From Argopecten irradians (lineage: Eukaryota > Mollusca > Bivalvia > Pectinida > Pectinidae): a stretch of DNA of 64,000 nt. The notes under the pieces were generated by a model that had not been told where the DNA came from, ran no database searches, and worked only from the letters and a program-made list of their open reading frames with translations. The position numbers and the translations under genes were made by a program. Location of the stretch: assembly GCF_041381155.1 (NCBI RefSeq), contig NC_091147.1, positions 36,317,553 through 36,381,552 on the forward strand. The letters are read 5' to 3'. Shown here one piece after another: positions 49,301-61,499 of this stretch. The number at the start of each line of letters is the position of its first letter. The stretch's first letter is position 1.

Positions 49301-51029
49301 AAATTTCGGAAATGTACTGGCCAATTTAACTGAATATCCTTTCATAACAGCATCAGATCGTGTACAATAGAGGTTTTCTTCGACTGTATGTTTCAAATAT
49401 CTGGTCTTAATGTTTTAAGTGGTGTGAAATTGCATAGACTGTGGTCAAATTAAATTCAAAATCAAATACTAACACAACGATAATAAACCAATACATGAAA
49501 ATGTGCAAAACAACTTCGACACACACCAGTTTGCATATACCAGCATTATCATATAACTGAATGAACAGAAGCAGAAGCTATAAACACCACATGTTGCATT
49601 GCAACATAAATCATATTCACGCCGTTGATTTCATAACATTTCAACTGTAGCAATGATGATGGCAACCGACTGTCGTCTCGAGACGCCGTAGTAGATATTT
49701 CCATCAACTAAGCGCATGTGCGAATGAGCTGTGAATATAAACTCTAGCAGGGGTCATCTCAAAATTACTTAGCATAACAACCAATAGGGCCTCTTTTTAT
49801 TACAAATCATCCGTTGTGAATACATAATAGCCTAAATATATAATATGACCATTTATAGTTGATTTTCCAATACAGAATAAAAAATACAAACACCCACAAA
49901 TACAAACACCCACAAATCCAAACACAAACTTTCAGTTTCTTAATTCTCCATTGTTTCGAGTAAACAGAGGCCAGCCAGGAAAGCAAATAAAATAACTACC
50001 ACACGATTCAAGTCAAATTTATTTTCTCCACCTATAGGTGTATCTGAAAACGACATTTCGTCACACGATGCATATATATATGAAGATATGTTGTTTGCTC
50101 TTTAGACAAACTAGCTACCAAAAACAAAGGGAAAAAAATGCTGACAGCTCCTGCAAATTGGTTAGTCGTCGTTAAGAGAATTTAAGTGATAATTTGATAG
50201 TCAATTTGAAAAGACTCTGAGAGTGATCTTATATGTGATGAAAAAGAACCCGACAAAAAACTCTGGGGTCATTTAAATTTTATGATTTGCCCACATTCGC
50301 TTTTTTGATATAAACTCAACACATTTGACCCGCTGTTTGAAAGACTAATGTACAGTAAAATCTCGACGAGTCGAAGTTTTTAAAAGGGACCATTTTAAAA
50401 CGTTCATCTGGACTTCGACTCATAAATCGTAAACAATTATCGACTAACTTTTCATCGATTATTTGGGTCCAGACAGTGCACACATTTGTAGTTTTGTTGA
50501 ATTTGTCACTAACACGTTTTCAAGCTTAAAAATCTCCTCTTATTATACAGTTTTGATAGAACTGCTGCATCATCGTGTTTATTGCACGGATCATTGTCGA
50601 AGATAGAATGTTGTTATTTACTGTCATCTTGACAAGTTGTTTACCGGATATACCATGTATATGAATATAATCTCAACACTTGAAGCAATTCATGTAAAAA
50701 GAAAACAGCCACTGTTTACATGATCATAGGGACTTCTTTGTACCTTTTGAATAATCCTTGTCAGCTTGGCTTCATATCTGATATTGTAAGAATACTTCGT
50801 AAATATGATTTTTCCCCCCATTTATATACATGTATCGCTGCAGTTTATTTGTGACGGTAGTTAGAAACATCATTTTAATCGCCTTAATATATGGCATTCA
50901 TATCAACAATCGTAGCCATTCTAGGTGTCTTGAAAGATACAGAATAGCATAACAATGTACAAATCGTACAATATTACTTTACTTATATAATAAATCCGTT
51001 CTTTGTTTTATTATGTTCTCAATTTAGAT

Positions 51030-51495
51030 AATTTAATAAAAGTAACGAGCGAAAAAATGACCAGTCACAGGCCTGTAGAGACTTCATTTGAAGACTACAG
51101 AGCAAGTGACGCCCAACATAAACCCATACAATGCATCATTATTTGGTGCTTTTTGTTATACATTAAAATACCAAACTATATGTTTATCAGTTGTCTTACA
51201 CAGAGTCATCAATTCTGCAATGAAATATCTCAGGGGTAGATAAAATGCAAGATAGTAACCCCTAGAATATCGAAGATGGCGCACAAGAAAGCAACCATAA
51301 ACGTCTTACAATGATCAACATATTTTTGAAATTTACTTCCGCATTTTGATTAAACAACATATTTTTGAAATTTACTTCCGCATTTTGATTAACTTAACAC
51401 GCGCCAACATGGTTTGTTTATTTCTCCAATTTTACTATTAGATAGTTCAGGGATGGATATACGTCAATGATAGTCACCACTGGAGTGTTTAGGAT
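51030..51495. mobile_element. Degenerate CATCCTC-element copy with a 39-bp tandem duplication
   Basis: Shares TGACCA(G/A)TCACA and TTTGAAGACTACAGAG with the intact 44.9-kb copy. Ends include AGTAACCCCTAGAATATCGAAGATG and CACTGGAGTGTTTAGGATG. A tandem pair of units AACATATTTTTGAAATTTAC.. lies at about 51316-51393. Confidence 0.6.
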
Positions 51496-52398
51496 GTTAA
51501 TATAGGTGAAATTCGTAATGCGTAGGAAAACGAACTCGAGAAAGAAGCGATAATTACTTTTTAAATAGTTTGAATATTTTGAATATTTTAACGTCCTATT
51601 AACAGCTATGGTCATGCAAGGACGGCTTTTTTTTAAATAGTAATAATATCTTTGCCTTTTATCTGACATTCCTGACACTCATCTACAAATTTCGTGGCGT
51701 GCTGTTTTTATGACCTGGATATTACTTTTAAATGCAAATCGTCAACCTTTATTGGGATTCAATGTCGACATCAACACTTAAATATGAATAAATTCCTTTC
51801 TGCCAGAGTGGTCGCGATATGCATATTACATCTTTTATTCAAAGAAAATACAAAAATTGAGACTCAAATAAAATATGTGTATCAATACATCAGTACATAA
51901 TTATCACCGGATGGCTATAAAATTTTACTAATAGTACTTTGAACATTGATAAAAGATAAAAATGATTAAATTTTATTATGAAATTCTTTTCTCGATGGAA
52001 GTTACTGTAAACTAATTTATTTTCACAGGTCATCCAATTTCGCGGACATGGCCGCGAAACAGTATGGATTAAAGGCGTAGTAAAAATTCTCTAAATCACA
52101 AAATAAAATTATCGGGAAATTAAAACTTCCAAGAATAAAATTGAAAGAATAACTGTGGTAGTCAAATATAGTTGCTAATATTTCCGTGCGTTTTAATTTC
52201 TCTATATTCGCAAATTAACCTTAAATCACAAAAATGAAAACACACGCCTCTTTTTCCAGTTCACGTAACATCATATTCACTAAGACAAAAGTCCCTAATT
52301 GTATCTAATTTCATACCCACATAACAGCAATTGTAACAGAAATCAATTTATCTTTAATCAATTTATTGATCACAAAACCTTATGAAATCCTATAACAA

Positions 52399-52431
52399 TT
52401 TATTTCCAATAAAAGAAATAAGATTTTTATT
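52399..52431 (-). promoter_or_regulatory. Candidate poly(A) signals of the lipase gene
   Basis: Two AATAAA hexamers on the minus strand (52426-52431 and 52399-52404), about 90 and 115 bases after the stop codon. Confidence 0.5.
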
Positions 52432-52519
52432 TAGACATACGTATTCGACACTTCTAGGCAATATGACGTCATTTTTGCCTAGTTCTAAAGCCGCTGACCT
52501 CACGTCACATGTTCGGTCC

Positions 52520-52595
52520 CTAACAACCCCAATGAGAGGACAGTGTTATAGTTCCGTCTGAGTGGATGCCATGCTCGTGTCCACAAAATTTCACC
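52520..52595 (-). CDS. Lipase exon 8: C-terminus
   Basis: VKFCGHEHG.. to a terminal Cys before TAG reproduces the Phe-Cys ... Cys-end disulfide pattern of pancreatic lipases. Phase 2 in. Acceptor TAAAACTAG. Confidence 0.83.
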
Positions 52596-55500
52596 CTAGT
52601 TTTAAAAAAATAGTACTTCTTCAATAAAATAGCAATGTCCACTTATCATTTAGCTTTTTTTCGAACCTGTTCAGAAATACTGATTTACATTAAAAACTTC
52701 CTTCATCAATATTGAAATACCAAACTATTATGCATTTTTCATCATTTTTATTTTATGAGTTTCCAGTATCACATTGATCCGATTTGATTATTGCAAGGAA
52801 TTTAAGAGCATTTAAGAGATTCCTTCTATAAAACTTAGATTATGAAGAGAAAGGAAGTTAGAAACTTGAAAAACATAGATATCTATATACATGTATAAAT
52901 GTTGCATATATTAAACAATAGGATATCACATAATAGTCTATTTTATATATTTTATTTAAGGAATATCATTCAAAACTTTTACAGAAAATACCAAACAACA
53001 TGGTCACTAGATAAAACATAGAGAGTATTGAAATATAGGATCATTTTGAGTAATGTGCAACTATCACGTTCAACCTGTGTATAAAGATTACTGGACTATG
53101 AAGACCACTGGACAATGAAGACCACTGGACTATATGACCACTGGACTATAAAGACCACTGGACTATAAAGACCACTGGACTATAAAGACCACTGGACTAT
53201 AAAGACCACTGGACTATAAAGATCACTGGACTATAAAGATCACTGGACTATAAAGATCACTGGACTATAAAGACCACTGGACTATAAAGACCACTGGACT
53301 ATATGACCACTGGACTATATGACCACTGGACTATAAAGACCACTGGACTATAAAGACCACTGGACTATAAAGACCACTGGACTATAAAGACCACTGGACT
53401 ATAAAGACCACTGGACTATAAAGGACACTGGATTATAAAGAACACTGGATTATATTATAAAGACAACTGGACTATATGACCACTGGACTATAAAGACCAC
53501 TGGATTATAAAGACCACTGGACTATAAAGACCACTGGATTATGAAGACCACTGGTCTATATGACCACTGGACTATAAAGATCACTGGATTATGAAGACCA
53601 CTGGACTATATGACCACTGGACTATAAAGATCACTGGATTATGAAGACCACTGGTCTATATGACCTATGACGCTGGACTATATGACCACTGGACTATATG
53701 ACCACTGGACTATAAGACCACTGGACTATAAAGACCACTGGACTATATGACCACTGGACTATAAAGACCACTGGACTATAAAGATCACTGGACTATAAAG
53801 ATCAGCTTGTTTTATATAAAACAATAACTTGGTTACTCACTGTTGACTTGTTTCTGTAGACTGAACGATGACGCTGTGCAGTCTGATAGAATGTGTCGTA
53901 TGATGTGTGTGTGGGTCCCTGTTAGGTTCGTCATATTTCACGCGCAGTGACGTCACCTGGCCTAGATCCATGTTTGTACCAATCACGTGTTTCTCCACTG
54001 TACCAGAACGGTAGTATTCGTTCCGCCTCAATACACACATAAATGGATTACATTTACTTGCGTAAAGCTATGAGTTAACATAAAATGTGATTATTTCACC
54101 TGCAACGTGATAACGTGTGTACGGGACTATTGTTTCTTCTGGTGATGGAATGATGCTTAGAGAATATATCCCGCGCTAACGTCATTTCAGCGGGAACATT
54201 AAGGCGTTACGTTCCATCTTCAATGGATAAACTAGTCCTGCACAAATGTTATCGGGTATCATGTGGTACATCAATGAGTCTCATTGTAAAATGATATAAT
54301 GTGAAATTGTTTCATGATTATTATTTCTGAATTTACTTAATGTTCTTTACGAAGTTTATGATATCAACATTTAGTCAGGAATGGTTGTGAAGGAATGCAA
54401 AAAACTTCAACAATAATGAAGGTTATTCATTACTCGATAATTCCAATTCAATTCCCCTCGCTATTCTTCATTTGTGCAACAACTATAACAAAATCATTTC
54501 AGTTTATACATACGGAGAAAACTTGATTTCTTCAGATCTTCCGTTGTCACCAATCAGTGTCACTAACAATTCGCCGTAGGACGTTCCAGAGTGAGAGGAA
54601 ACGTGGATCTCAACGTAATACTCGTGGGCTAGAAAAAGTACAATCTTTATACACAGAGGATCCGTCACATTGAGCGAGACCTAGTAACATTTCATCGACT
54701 TGGAGAGGATTAATGGTAAATATCGCGAGGGATAAGAGATGATTTAGTTGTAGTTTTTTCCTCGAGACCTGGTATACTGTAAACCAATTTTCATTCGCGG
54801 CGAGTAAATTTCGAGATCTCTGTTTCAAAAAAGTCCGCAACAATTCACAATCGCAAAAAATTGAACGGGTTATTCCTATCAATTCAATGAGATCTTAATT
54901 CGATGACAAATTTTCACATAATTCGAAATTCGCGAAAGCAAATTGCACGCGAAAAACATTTGGTTTAAAGTATCTCTTCTTACTCCCAACGGATGAAACA
55001 TTATATTTTCTAACCTGTTTTATGAAAAAGTTAACAAAAATATCCTACAATAATGAAAATGCTGATATCCCTGTCATTGAAGGAAGACGGATATTATTTA
55101 TCTTTTAAGTCACCGTCGTTTGATAACAGCCTTTGTTTAGTGTTGTCATAGATATTCAATCGTTATCATTGGAAAGCTGTTTCCAATATTTCAATGTCTT
55201 TCAGTCAAACGTATATAATACATTTACTACTGGACAAAAACTGTTTCAGACAAACTAGCTTGGTACACGCCAAATTAGATATCACATTAAATGTTCAAAT
55301 TATGTCTTATACATTTGTATATCACAAAATGTTATATTGTGTCAAAATTACACTATTGATGTCAAAGGTTTACAAAAATTACACTATTGATGTCAAATGT
55401 TTACAGAAATTACACTATTGATGTCAAATGTTTACAGAAATTGCACTATTGATGTCAAATGTTTACAGAAATTGCACTATTGATGCCAAATGGTTACAAA

Positions 55501-58500
55501 GATTACACTAATGATGTCAAATGGTTACAGAAATTACACTATTGATGTCAAATGTTTACAGAAATTACACTATTGATGTAAAATGTTTACAGAAATTGCA
55601 CTATTGATGTCAAATGTTTACAGAAATTACACTATTGATGTCAAATGTTTACGGAAACTGCACTATTGATGTCAAATGTTTACGGAAATTGCACTATTGA
55701 TGTCAAATGTTTACAGAAATTGCACTATTGATGTCAAATGTTTACAGAAATTACACTATTGATGTCAAATGTTTACGGAAATGCACTATTGATGTCAAAT
55801 GTTTACGGAAATTTGCACTATTGATGTCAAAGGTTTACAATAATTACACTATTGATGTCAAAGGTTTACAAAAATTACACTATTGATGTCAAATGTTTAC
55901 AGAAATTGCACTATTGATGTCAAATGTTTACAGAAATTACACTATTGATGTCAAATGGTTACAAAGATTAAACTAATGATATGATTACAAAAACAACATT
56001 GTTGATGTCAATTGTTCACCAAAGATACTACAATGGCGATTTTTGCTCTGAGCTCATACAAGTGTTCACTGTTATGACTTACCACAGAAGGGTGAAGCAC
56101 CGGAAGTACTTAGATAAAATGACCCTCTTTGGCTGGTCTGGTCAGAATCGTAACCCATAACCGGACATCCGCCGGAAGGACAACTTAGACAGGCGCCATT
56201 GTCGAACTGCGTAGAAGAGGAGCAGGAGTGGCCGTAGAATTTACACGGGGAGTTGATGGATTCTATGTACAGTTGTATGGCCCTGGAGTGGCTGCAGGAC
56301 AAAGAACTGGCAGCCCCTGTATAAGACAAGAAGATATCATAAACTGGTGATGCAGTGATTTTGGATTGCATATTATTGTTTGCGGATTAAAATTTTCCCA
56401 AACTAGAAAATTAAAGTTTAGCGAATCAAAATTTTACGATTTGGTTTGGGTGTATACATAATTCAGCCGATTCTTAATATTCCATGGTTCACAATTGCGC
56501 GACCTAGGCGATGACCCGCGAAATCGCGAAAATATCAACCCCGGCGAAATGTTGAACTGGAGGTCTCAAAGTATTTCTAAAGACAAAATGGAGGGAATTT
56601 GCGCTTTAAAGTTGCGTTATTAGCATGTAGCGGTGGGAGAAACGGGATATCGCACCCGTATTTAACCAAGATTACAGACAAATATTTCCGATATCTACCT
56701 CAGTTTTGATGATGGTCACAAAAACAAATAAGGAAAATTGTTGAGTGTTGAAGCGTAAAGTCTAATGCAAAATTCAATGAGAATCTCTTATTTAGTTTGT
56801 CTTCAAATCTATACATTATTTTCATTTGGCACGAAAAAAAACCCATAATCAACATTACTCATATTATATACATATAAACTGAAAAATATTCATTATACAA
56901 TGGTCATATTATTTAGACCATTATGAACATAAATACGGAAATACAAGACTACATTATCTGTAACGCAGCGGTACTCCTTAATAAATATCTGCATTTAAGA
57001 TAAGTTTTTTGGGGGGAGGGGCGGTCTTTTTTCAAAATGTTTATCCAACTTACCAGATATCGACCCGTGTAGAATGTTAGAAATAGCACTGGTGAGTGGT
57101 TTTTCGTTACATCCGGGCTGGTGCTGTCCGCCATTAGGATAGAAGTCAATGTGTCCAATCGCGTCCTTCATACCGTAACCTTGACAACAGTTACCATGGA
57201 AACATTCATTAGTAACACTTTAACACGTATGTACAAGTATTCAAATAGGCTAGTCTTCATAATCATTTTATCACAACTGCAACGATCAACTTTGATGCAA
57301 TGCATATTGTCAAAAGTTAAAAAAAAACTGTCACTATGGGAATAGGTAGTCAAAAGCAATAATATGTGGAAATGTTGGTCAGACTCCTGTATTTTGAAAA
57401 GAAGTTCAAATAAAAAATATGAATATATAATTTAATTAAATCAGAATAGGTTTCAATTTTGCAACTGTTCGGTTTCCTAAATTTTAACAAAAACTTTTCA
57501 AAATTGTCCTTAAATAATAATGAATGTGTGATGAAATCACAGACCCCGATATGTTACAACGCTAGATTTCCTTTACAGTTTGCTCTTGTACAATACAACC
57601 TACCAGCAACACCAATGAATTGTGAAGCATCAGTATGGATGATATCGACAAACTTGGCGTCTGAGGAATCTAGTCTCCGATCGGTGGGCTGGCCCTTGAA
57701 GTCAGGCTCCGCCGGATCCAAACCTATACAAACGATATCAGTTCAAGAATATATGAAATAATAATTTCATGATGGCTTTGGGTCATACATTGGACATAAA
57801 ACAAGTGGATGTTCATTACGACATGTGTTGTATGTGATGAAGATTTTGATTCAGAAGAATAGACATTTTGACTTGTTATCAACACTTTTTAGTTTTAGTA
57901 TTACATTGTATTTTTAGTTTTGTTCTAAACTCCGCAAAATTAGACATGTATACGTATTTAAGACATTAAATTGCCATGCCTCCATTTGAGATCGGTAAGG
58001 GAAGAGACGGATTAGAATGGACATCATACATACACCCAAACTCATGTGTGTACCCAGGAATTAGCTTGTTCACTTAACTTGAACACTTTCATTTGTGATC
58101 ATGGAATCCGAAAATAATCGTACGTTCATGCCAAAGGGACTTTTGCATCATAACACAGAGTCATACCTTACTTATACGGCCTACTATTCATGGCAAAGAA
58201 AGCCTTACAGAAGAAAAACACTTATTGAAATGACCTCGCAATCATTATTGTTTATATTGAACTTTGCAGATTTTAATAACAATTACAACTTACCGGAAAT
58301 ACGAGCAATGCCATTGACGCGATACCCGATGTGGCCAGCTACTTGTGCTCCAAGACTATGGCCGATAATGTGAACTTTATCGTAGTCAAGGGACCGATTG
58401 GCATGGAGATATGTTAGCACCTTGGCAACTTCCGCGCCGACTAGGTAAGTGTTACCCACGGCGTGTCCGTATGATTGTTTGCTTCCTCCCTGCCAGTCTA

Positions 58501-60234
58501 CGACAATTACGTTGAAATCGCCCTAAAATAGAACAAGACCCTTGTCATTGACGTAAATTTTAACAAAATGTTGAAAAAAAGTATAGTTTAATCATCACGC
58601 TAAGTTTGAAACCTGACGTTTATTTTTTGTTTTTGAATTTTTGCTGTTGTCGTTAAACTGTAAAGACACTTATTGTCGAGTTCACCTATTTCGCGCATGT
58701 ATGCCTACCGGGTAATTATTTTACCGCATGATTACATTTCACAATTTAGCTATCAAAGTTCTTCCTTATCTGTACATAATAGAAACATTTTCCCGACTAT
58801 TCCTTTTTTCGAATTTCCACACATCCCTGAAATCGGTGGAAATAATCGCTCGCAAAAAGTTGCTCACATACGGAAGAAAAAACAATGCTCCAGGATAATT
58901 AAATTTTGCTTGTAACGCGCATTTCATTGGTTTGAAAATGTATTTTATCAACTCATAAAGTAAAAATGGTGTCGCCGATTTTAACGTCGATTGGCTGAGA
59001 TAACGGCGTTATCATTTCATAGAAAACCGAAAAGTCCTAAAATGAATTCGAAATTTTTAATTTTTGATTAAGTTAATAAGGGTTGATTTGAATATATTTT
59101 CATATTATTATGGAGGAAAAAAAAACAAAAACAAAAATAAGAGTGTGCTTTCATCATAAATTGCTTCGAAGTTTATTTAGAGTACACGCAGATTTTTGTG
59201 TTGTATCTCATAACATAAAATATCTATTTAAAGGCCCACTAACTTTCTGAAACTGCTTTCAATTTTTAAAATGGCAATGTAAAACGAGATTGATATTTTT
59301 GCAGAGTCTCAAAAGTTATTAGCTTACCGTTTATACTATACTTATCATCGCCTCTGTTATTGTTATTTTTTTATGAAACTTCAAATTTTGGTTTCGGAAA
59401 GATAGTGGGCCTTTAAATTAATCCTTAAGTATATGCTCCACCGCTGACAAATGGTATTTTTTCACTGTCAAAAACATGAGCAGACGATTTAGTATTTTTC
59501 TTCAGGTACAAAAGTTACTTACTTTACACCATTACCACCAATGAAAAGTTTCAGCTTCTAATTTTACTTCAAGTTAAAAATATGAAAAATAATTAATTGC
59601 ATCCCGAAAAAATTCTGTGGCACTATATCCTATATGGAATAAAGTACTGATTGCGCATGCACTTAAGGCAAAATAAATTATTTTTATATATATTTTTTGT
59701 GTTAATTAGACATATATATACACGAGTAAATACCAATTATTGTTCAAATGATGAATATCATTTATGCTAGGTGGGCCTTTAAATTAATCCTTAAGTATTT
59801 GTATCCCAATGGGCTTATACTAGATAAAAGGACGAAATGGGTCTTCGACAGAAGGTGCCTTAGAGCAGTTATAATGACTACAAATATCTTACCTTCTTCA
59901 ACAGTTCGCTTGTCATCTGAACAACCCAATCATCCGAACCCGAGTTGAGATAACCGTGAATGATGACTTTGGTCTCTTTGGACGCATCAAAGGCCGAAGC
60001 GAACTGGCCCACCTGACTCGAATAATGATCTACGTCAAAATTGACGATGGAGGTATGAGAATGAGCGCGTGTAAAGATCCTCATATGCGTGTTGACCCTG
60101 TCGGGATCCTGGGGGACGGGAACCAGCCCGTGGGAGCTGAAGCATCCGAATTCTTCAAGGCATTCGGTGTTACGCGTCTGGGAGTGCTCCCCAGTCACGA
60201 ACACCGCAAGACAAAGAAGTGCAAACGCCAACAT
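52520..60234 (-). CDS. Secreted pancreatic-lipase-family triacylglycerol lipase (8 exons, complete)
   Basis: Exons in transcript order: 59893-60234, 58294-58522, 57604-57723, 57054-57179, 56083-56316, 54514-54628, 53841-54026, 52520-52595. They total 1428 bp (475 residues), all phases agree and all introns are GT-AG. The enzyme should hydrolyse ester bonds of dietary or extracellular acylglycerols. Residues 1 to about 15 are a signal peptide. The alpha/beta-hydrolase domain contains KVIIHGYL (oxyanion region), GHSLGAQ with nucleophile Ser170, GLDPAEP with Asp193, and CSHSRA with His282, so the whole triad is present at pancreatic-lipase spacing. A 25-residue Cys-to-Cys lid (GCNEKP..LSCSH) suggests a true lipase rather than a lid-deleted phospholipase A1. 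Residues about 351-475 form a PLAT/LH2 beta-sandwich ending in Cys. The usual family length is about 465. Confidence 0.93.
53087..53803 (+). repeat. 17-bp minisatellite in lipase intron 7
   Basis: Unit ACCACTGGACTATAAAG, about forty units, with 16-bp variants ending TATATG and others with GATCACTGG. Fills most of the last lipase intron, stopping about 40 bases from exon 7. Confidence 0.95.
53841..54026 (-). CDS. Lipase exon 7: PLAT domain middle
   Basis: [20 protein letters not shown] corresponds to the D-x-D-(V/L)-G-x-(L/V) strand of lipase PLAT domains. Phase 2 both ends. The downstream intron is filled largely by the 17-bp minisatellite. Confidence 0.87.
54514..54628 (-). CDS. Lipase exon 6: PLAT domain start
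   Basis: [20 protein letters not shown] and [10 protein letters not shown] match the alternating beta strands of a PLAT domain. Phase 1 in, phase 2 out before GTATGT. Confidence 0.88.
54775..54970. repeat. TTCGCGAA-rich dispersed repeat
   Basis: Begins TACTGTAAACCAATTTTCATTCGCG and ends CGCGAAAGCAAATTGCACGCG. Similar blocks occur at about 9255-9460, 11060-11250, 13510-13725, 18260-18400, 41165-41290, 46005-46090, 52010-52230 and 56380-56545. It is the commonest interspersed pattern in the window. Confidence 0.7.
55347..55985 (+). repeat. 31-bp minisatellite in lipase intron 5
   Basis: Unit ATTACACTATTGATGTCAAA plus TGTTTACAGAA, about twenty units with A/G and T/G variants and a few 1-bp length changes. 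Confidence 0.95.
56083..56316 (-). CDS. Lipase exon 5: catalytic His and Cys-rich region
   Basis: [15 protein letters not shown] contains His282. [17 protein letters not shown] is the conserved late Cys cluster of the family. Phase 1 both ends. Confidence 0.95.
57054..57179 (-). CDS. Lipase exon 4: first half of lid
   Basis: [16 protein letters not shown] matches the family D-F-(Y/F)-P-N-G-G signature, followed by the first part of the lid. Phase 1 both ends. Confidence 0.94.
57604..57723 (-). CDS. Lipase exon 3: catalytic Asp
   Basis: [11 protein letters not shown], then [13 protein letters not shown], strongly family-specific. Phase 1 both ends. Confidence 0.95.
58294..58522 (-). CDS. Lipase exon 2: nucleophile elbow
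   Basis: [14 protein letters not shown] through [13 protein letters not shown]; includes catalytic Ser170. Phase 0 in, phase 1 out. Confidence 0.95.
58915..59435 (+). mobile_element. Hairpin repeat family H1, copy 3, with nested insertion
   Basis: GATTGGCTGAGATAACGGCG, then a worn hairpin around AAATTGCTTCGAAGTTTATTTAG and CACGCAGATTTTTGTG, as at 12.1-12.5 kb. The 3' part (AATTAATCCTTAA) is separated by the element at 59228-59416. Confidence 0.75.
59228..59416. mobile_element. TTAA-flanked short inverted-repeat element T2
   Basis: TTAA then AGGCCCACTAACTTTCTGA at the left; TCGGAAAGATAGTGGGCCT then TTAA at the right. Inverted ends of about 25 bp match with two or three differences. It lies in an H1 copy at a point that is uninterrupted in the 12.4-kb copy. 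Confidence 0.82.
59425..59769. mobile_element. TTAA element T1, copy C (right end lost)
   Basis: Same interior as the 36.5- and 37.0-kb copies (ATGCTCCACCGCTGACAAATGG ... TGTTCAAATGATGAATATCA). The right terminal repeat is missing and replaced by a second copy of the left flank (GTGGGCCTTTAAATTAATCC at about 59770). Confidence 0.75.
59893..60234 (-). CDS. Lipase exon 1: signal peptide and N-terminal hydrolase strands
   Basis: Starts [15 protein letters not shown]. Contains CLEEFGCF, the family's N-terminal Cys pair, and the oxyanion segment [10 protein letters not shown]. Phase 0 donor. Confidence 0.93.
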
Positions 60235-60306
60235 TTCTAAACACGACTGTCTTTACGAACGCACCGACGATATCTGACCGCCACTGTCAACATACACCGG
60301 TTTCAA

Positions 60307-60316
60307 CTTTATATAG
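60307..60316 (-). promoter_or_regulatory. TATA box of the lipase gene
   Basis: CTATATAAAG on the minus strand, about 73 bases before the lipase ATG. This predicts a short 5' UTR of roughly 40-45 nt. Confidence 0.7.
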
Positions 60317-60469
60317 AACATATCTGTCATTCGAGGTCATATTTTTATCAGTCTAGTTCACTTGTCTCGACCTGTTTTCACAGAATTTGGTTTCTTATCA
60401 TTGTCATTGTCGGTATTGTTGTACTGGGCTCTTTATTTTGGTAGCCGACATTTTTTTCTTTTTGTTTTC

Positions 60470-60905
60470 GTTAAAGGGACGATTCACTCAGGCTAATTCT
60501 TTTACATAACCAAGAAGCAAAATATGGCATAAATGTATTGTTCTACATTTCTTATGAAGCATTTAACTCAATATATTGACAAATTCCACGTTATTTTTAA
60601 GTATTTTAATTGATACCGTTGTAACTACAAATCGTTGATCAATACGATTAAGCAGGAACAGTATGTACTCTATACCCATTCCCGAGCCAAAGTCACGCAC
60701 GTTAAACAAATGAACTACATAACCACTGAGGAGGTAATAAAATGATTCTTAGGCAAGACAATTCATCTAATAAGGTAAACCACTACTGTCACAGCGATTT
60801 GAGCAGTTCTAGACAAAAGTTGCATTACTCTACGAGTAAGGGACAGGGTTCGGCATACAAGATGTTCGACCACAATGTGTAATGGCGGACAGCGAGCGAG
60901 TTTGA
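60470..60905 (-). repeat. Dispersed repeat family R1, copy 2
   Basis: Reverse-complement match to 9771-10165, from GTTAAAGGGACGATTCACTC to GTGTAATGGCGGACAGCGAG. Lies 230 bases upstream of the lipase start. Confidence 0.8.
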
Positions 60906-61499
60906 AAGTTTCACACACATTTCACCACCATGGGCTTTTCGAGCATATCACAGTAAAACCGACTGATCTAATTTCCATTAGAACCGGTTTTTTCCCCGAT
61001 ATATGTACAAATTTTAATGTTGTCTTAGATTGAATTGTCCCTTTAAGAGATTGTGACAAAAATGAAATATGTTTAACTTTAAAGTAAACATGTTTAACGA
61101 CTAATTCGACTGTTTTCATTTTATGAGTCGTGAAATGCACTGCTTAATGCAGCGCGCTTAAGTGAGTACCACTGTAAAGTAGATTAAGGTTGGAAATAAC
61201 GGTATCACAAGCTGGAAGACATAACAAAAATCTATAAAAGATTCCATGAACACACCTTGTTTTACCGTCTACAAAATTCTATTTCTAGCGGGTCTTTACA
61301 AAATAGTTATTTTATAATGTATTGTTTGAAAGAGCGATAGTATCCTTTCAAAATCATCCTACACAACTACACAAAGTGCTGTCACTAAGGCATTTCATCA
61401 CCGTTTCAACATCATCGGACCTCAGTAGAGGTTTTGAAATCGATGGTACATTGAATGTTCAAAAAATGAAGACAGAGTGAGGATTAATATATTGTCCTA

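Larger units (their letters stand above)
43046..52519. other. Intergenic region between transporter and lipase genes
   Basis: No coding gene is supported. Contains the 161-bp satellite with its inserted element, a TTCGCGAA-rich stretch (46005-46090), the 66-bp-arm hairpin, a 140-155-bp tandem array, a worn CATCCTC element and AT-rich unique DNA. Confidence 0.6.

Noticed and set aside
59956..60240. Plus-strand frame of 94 codons over lipase exon 1
   Set aside because: Shadow of the lipase exon on the opposite strand; no independent motif.
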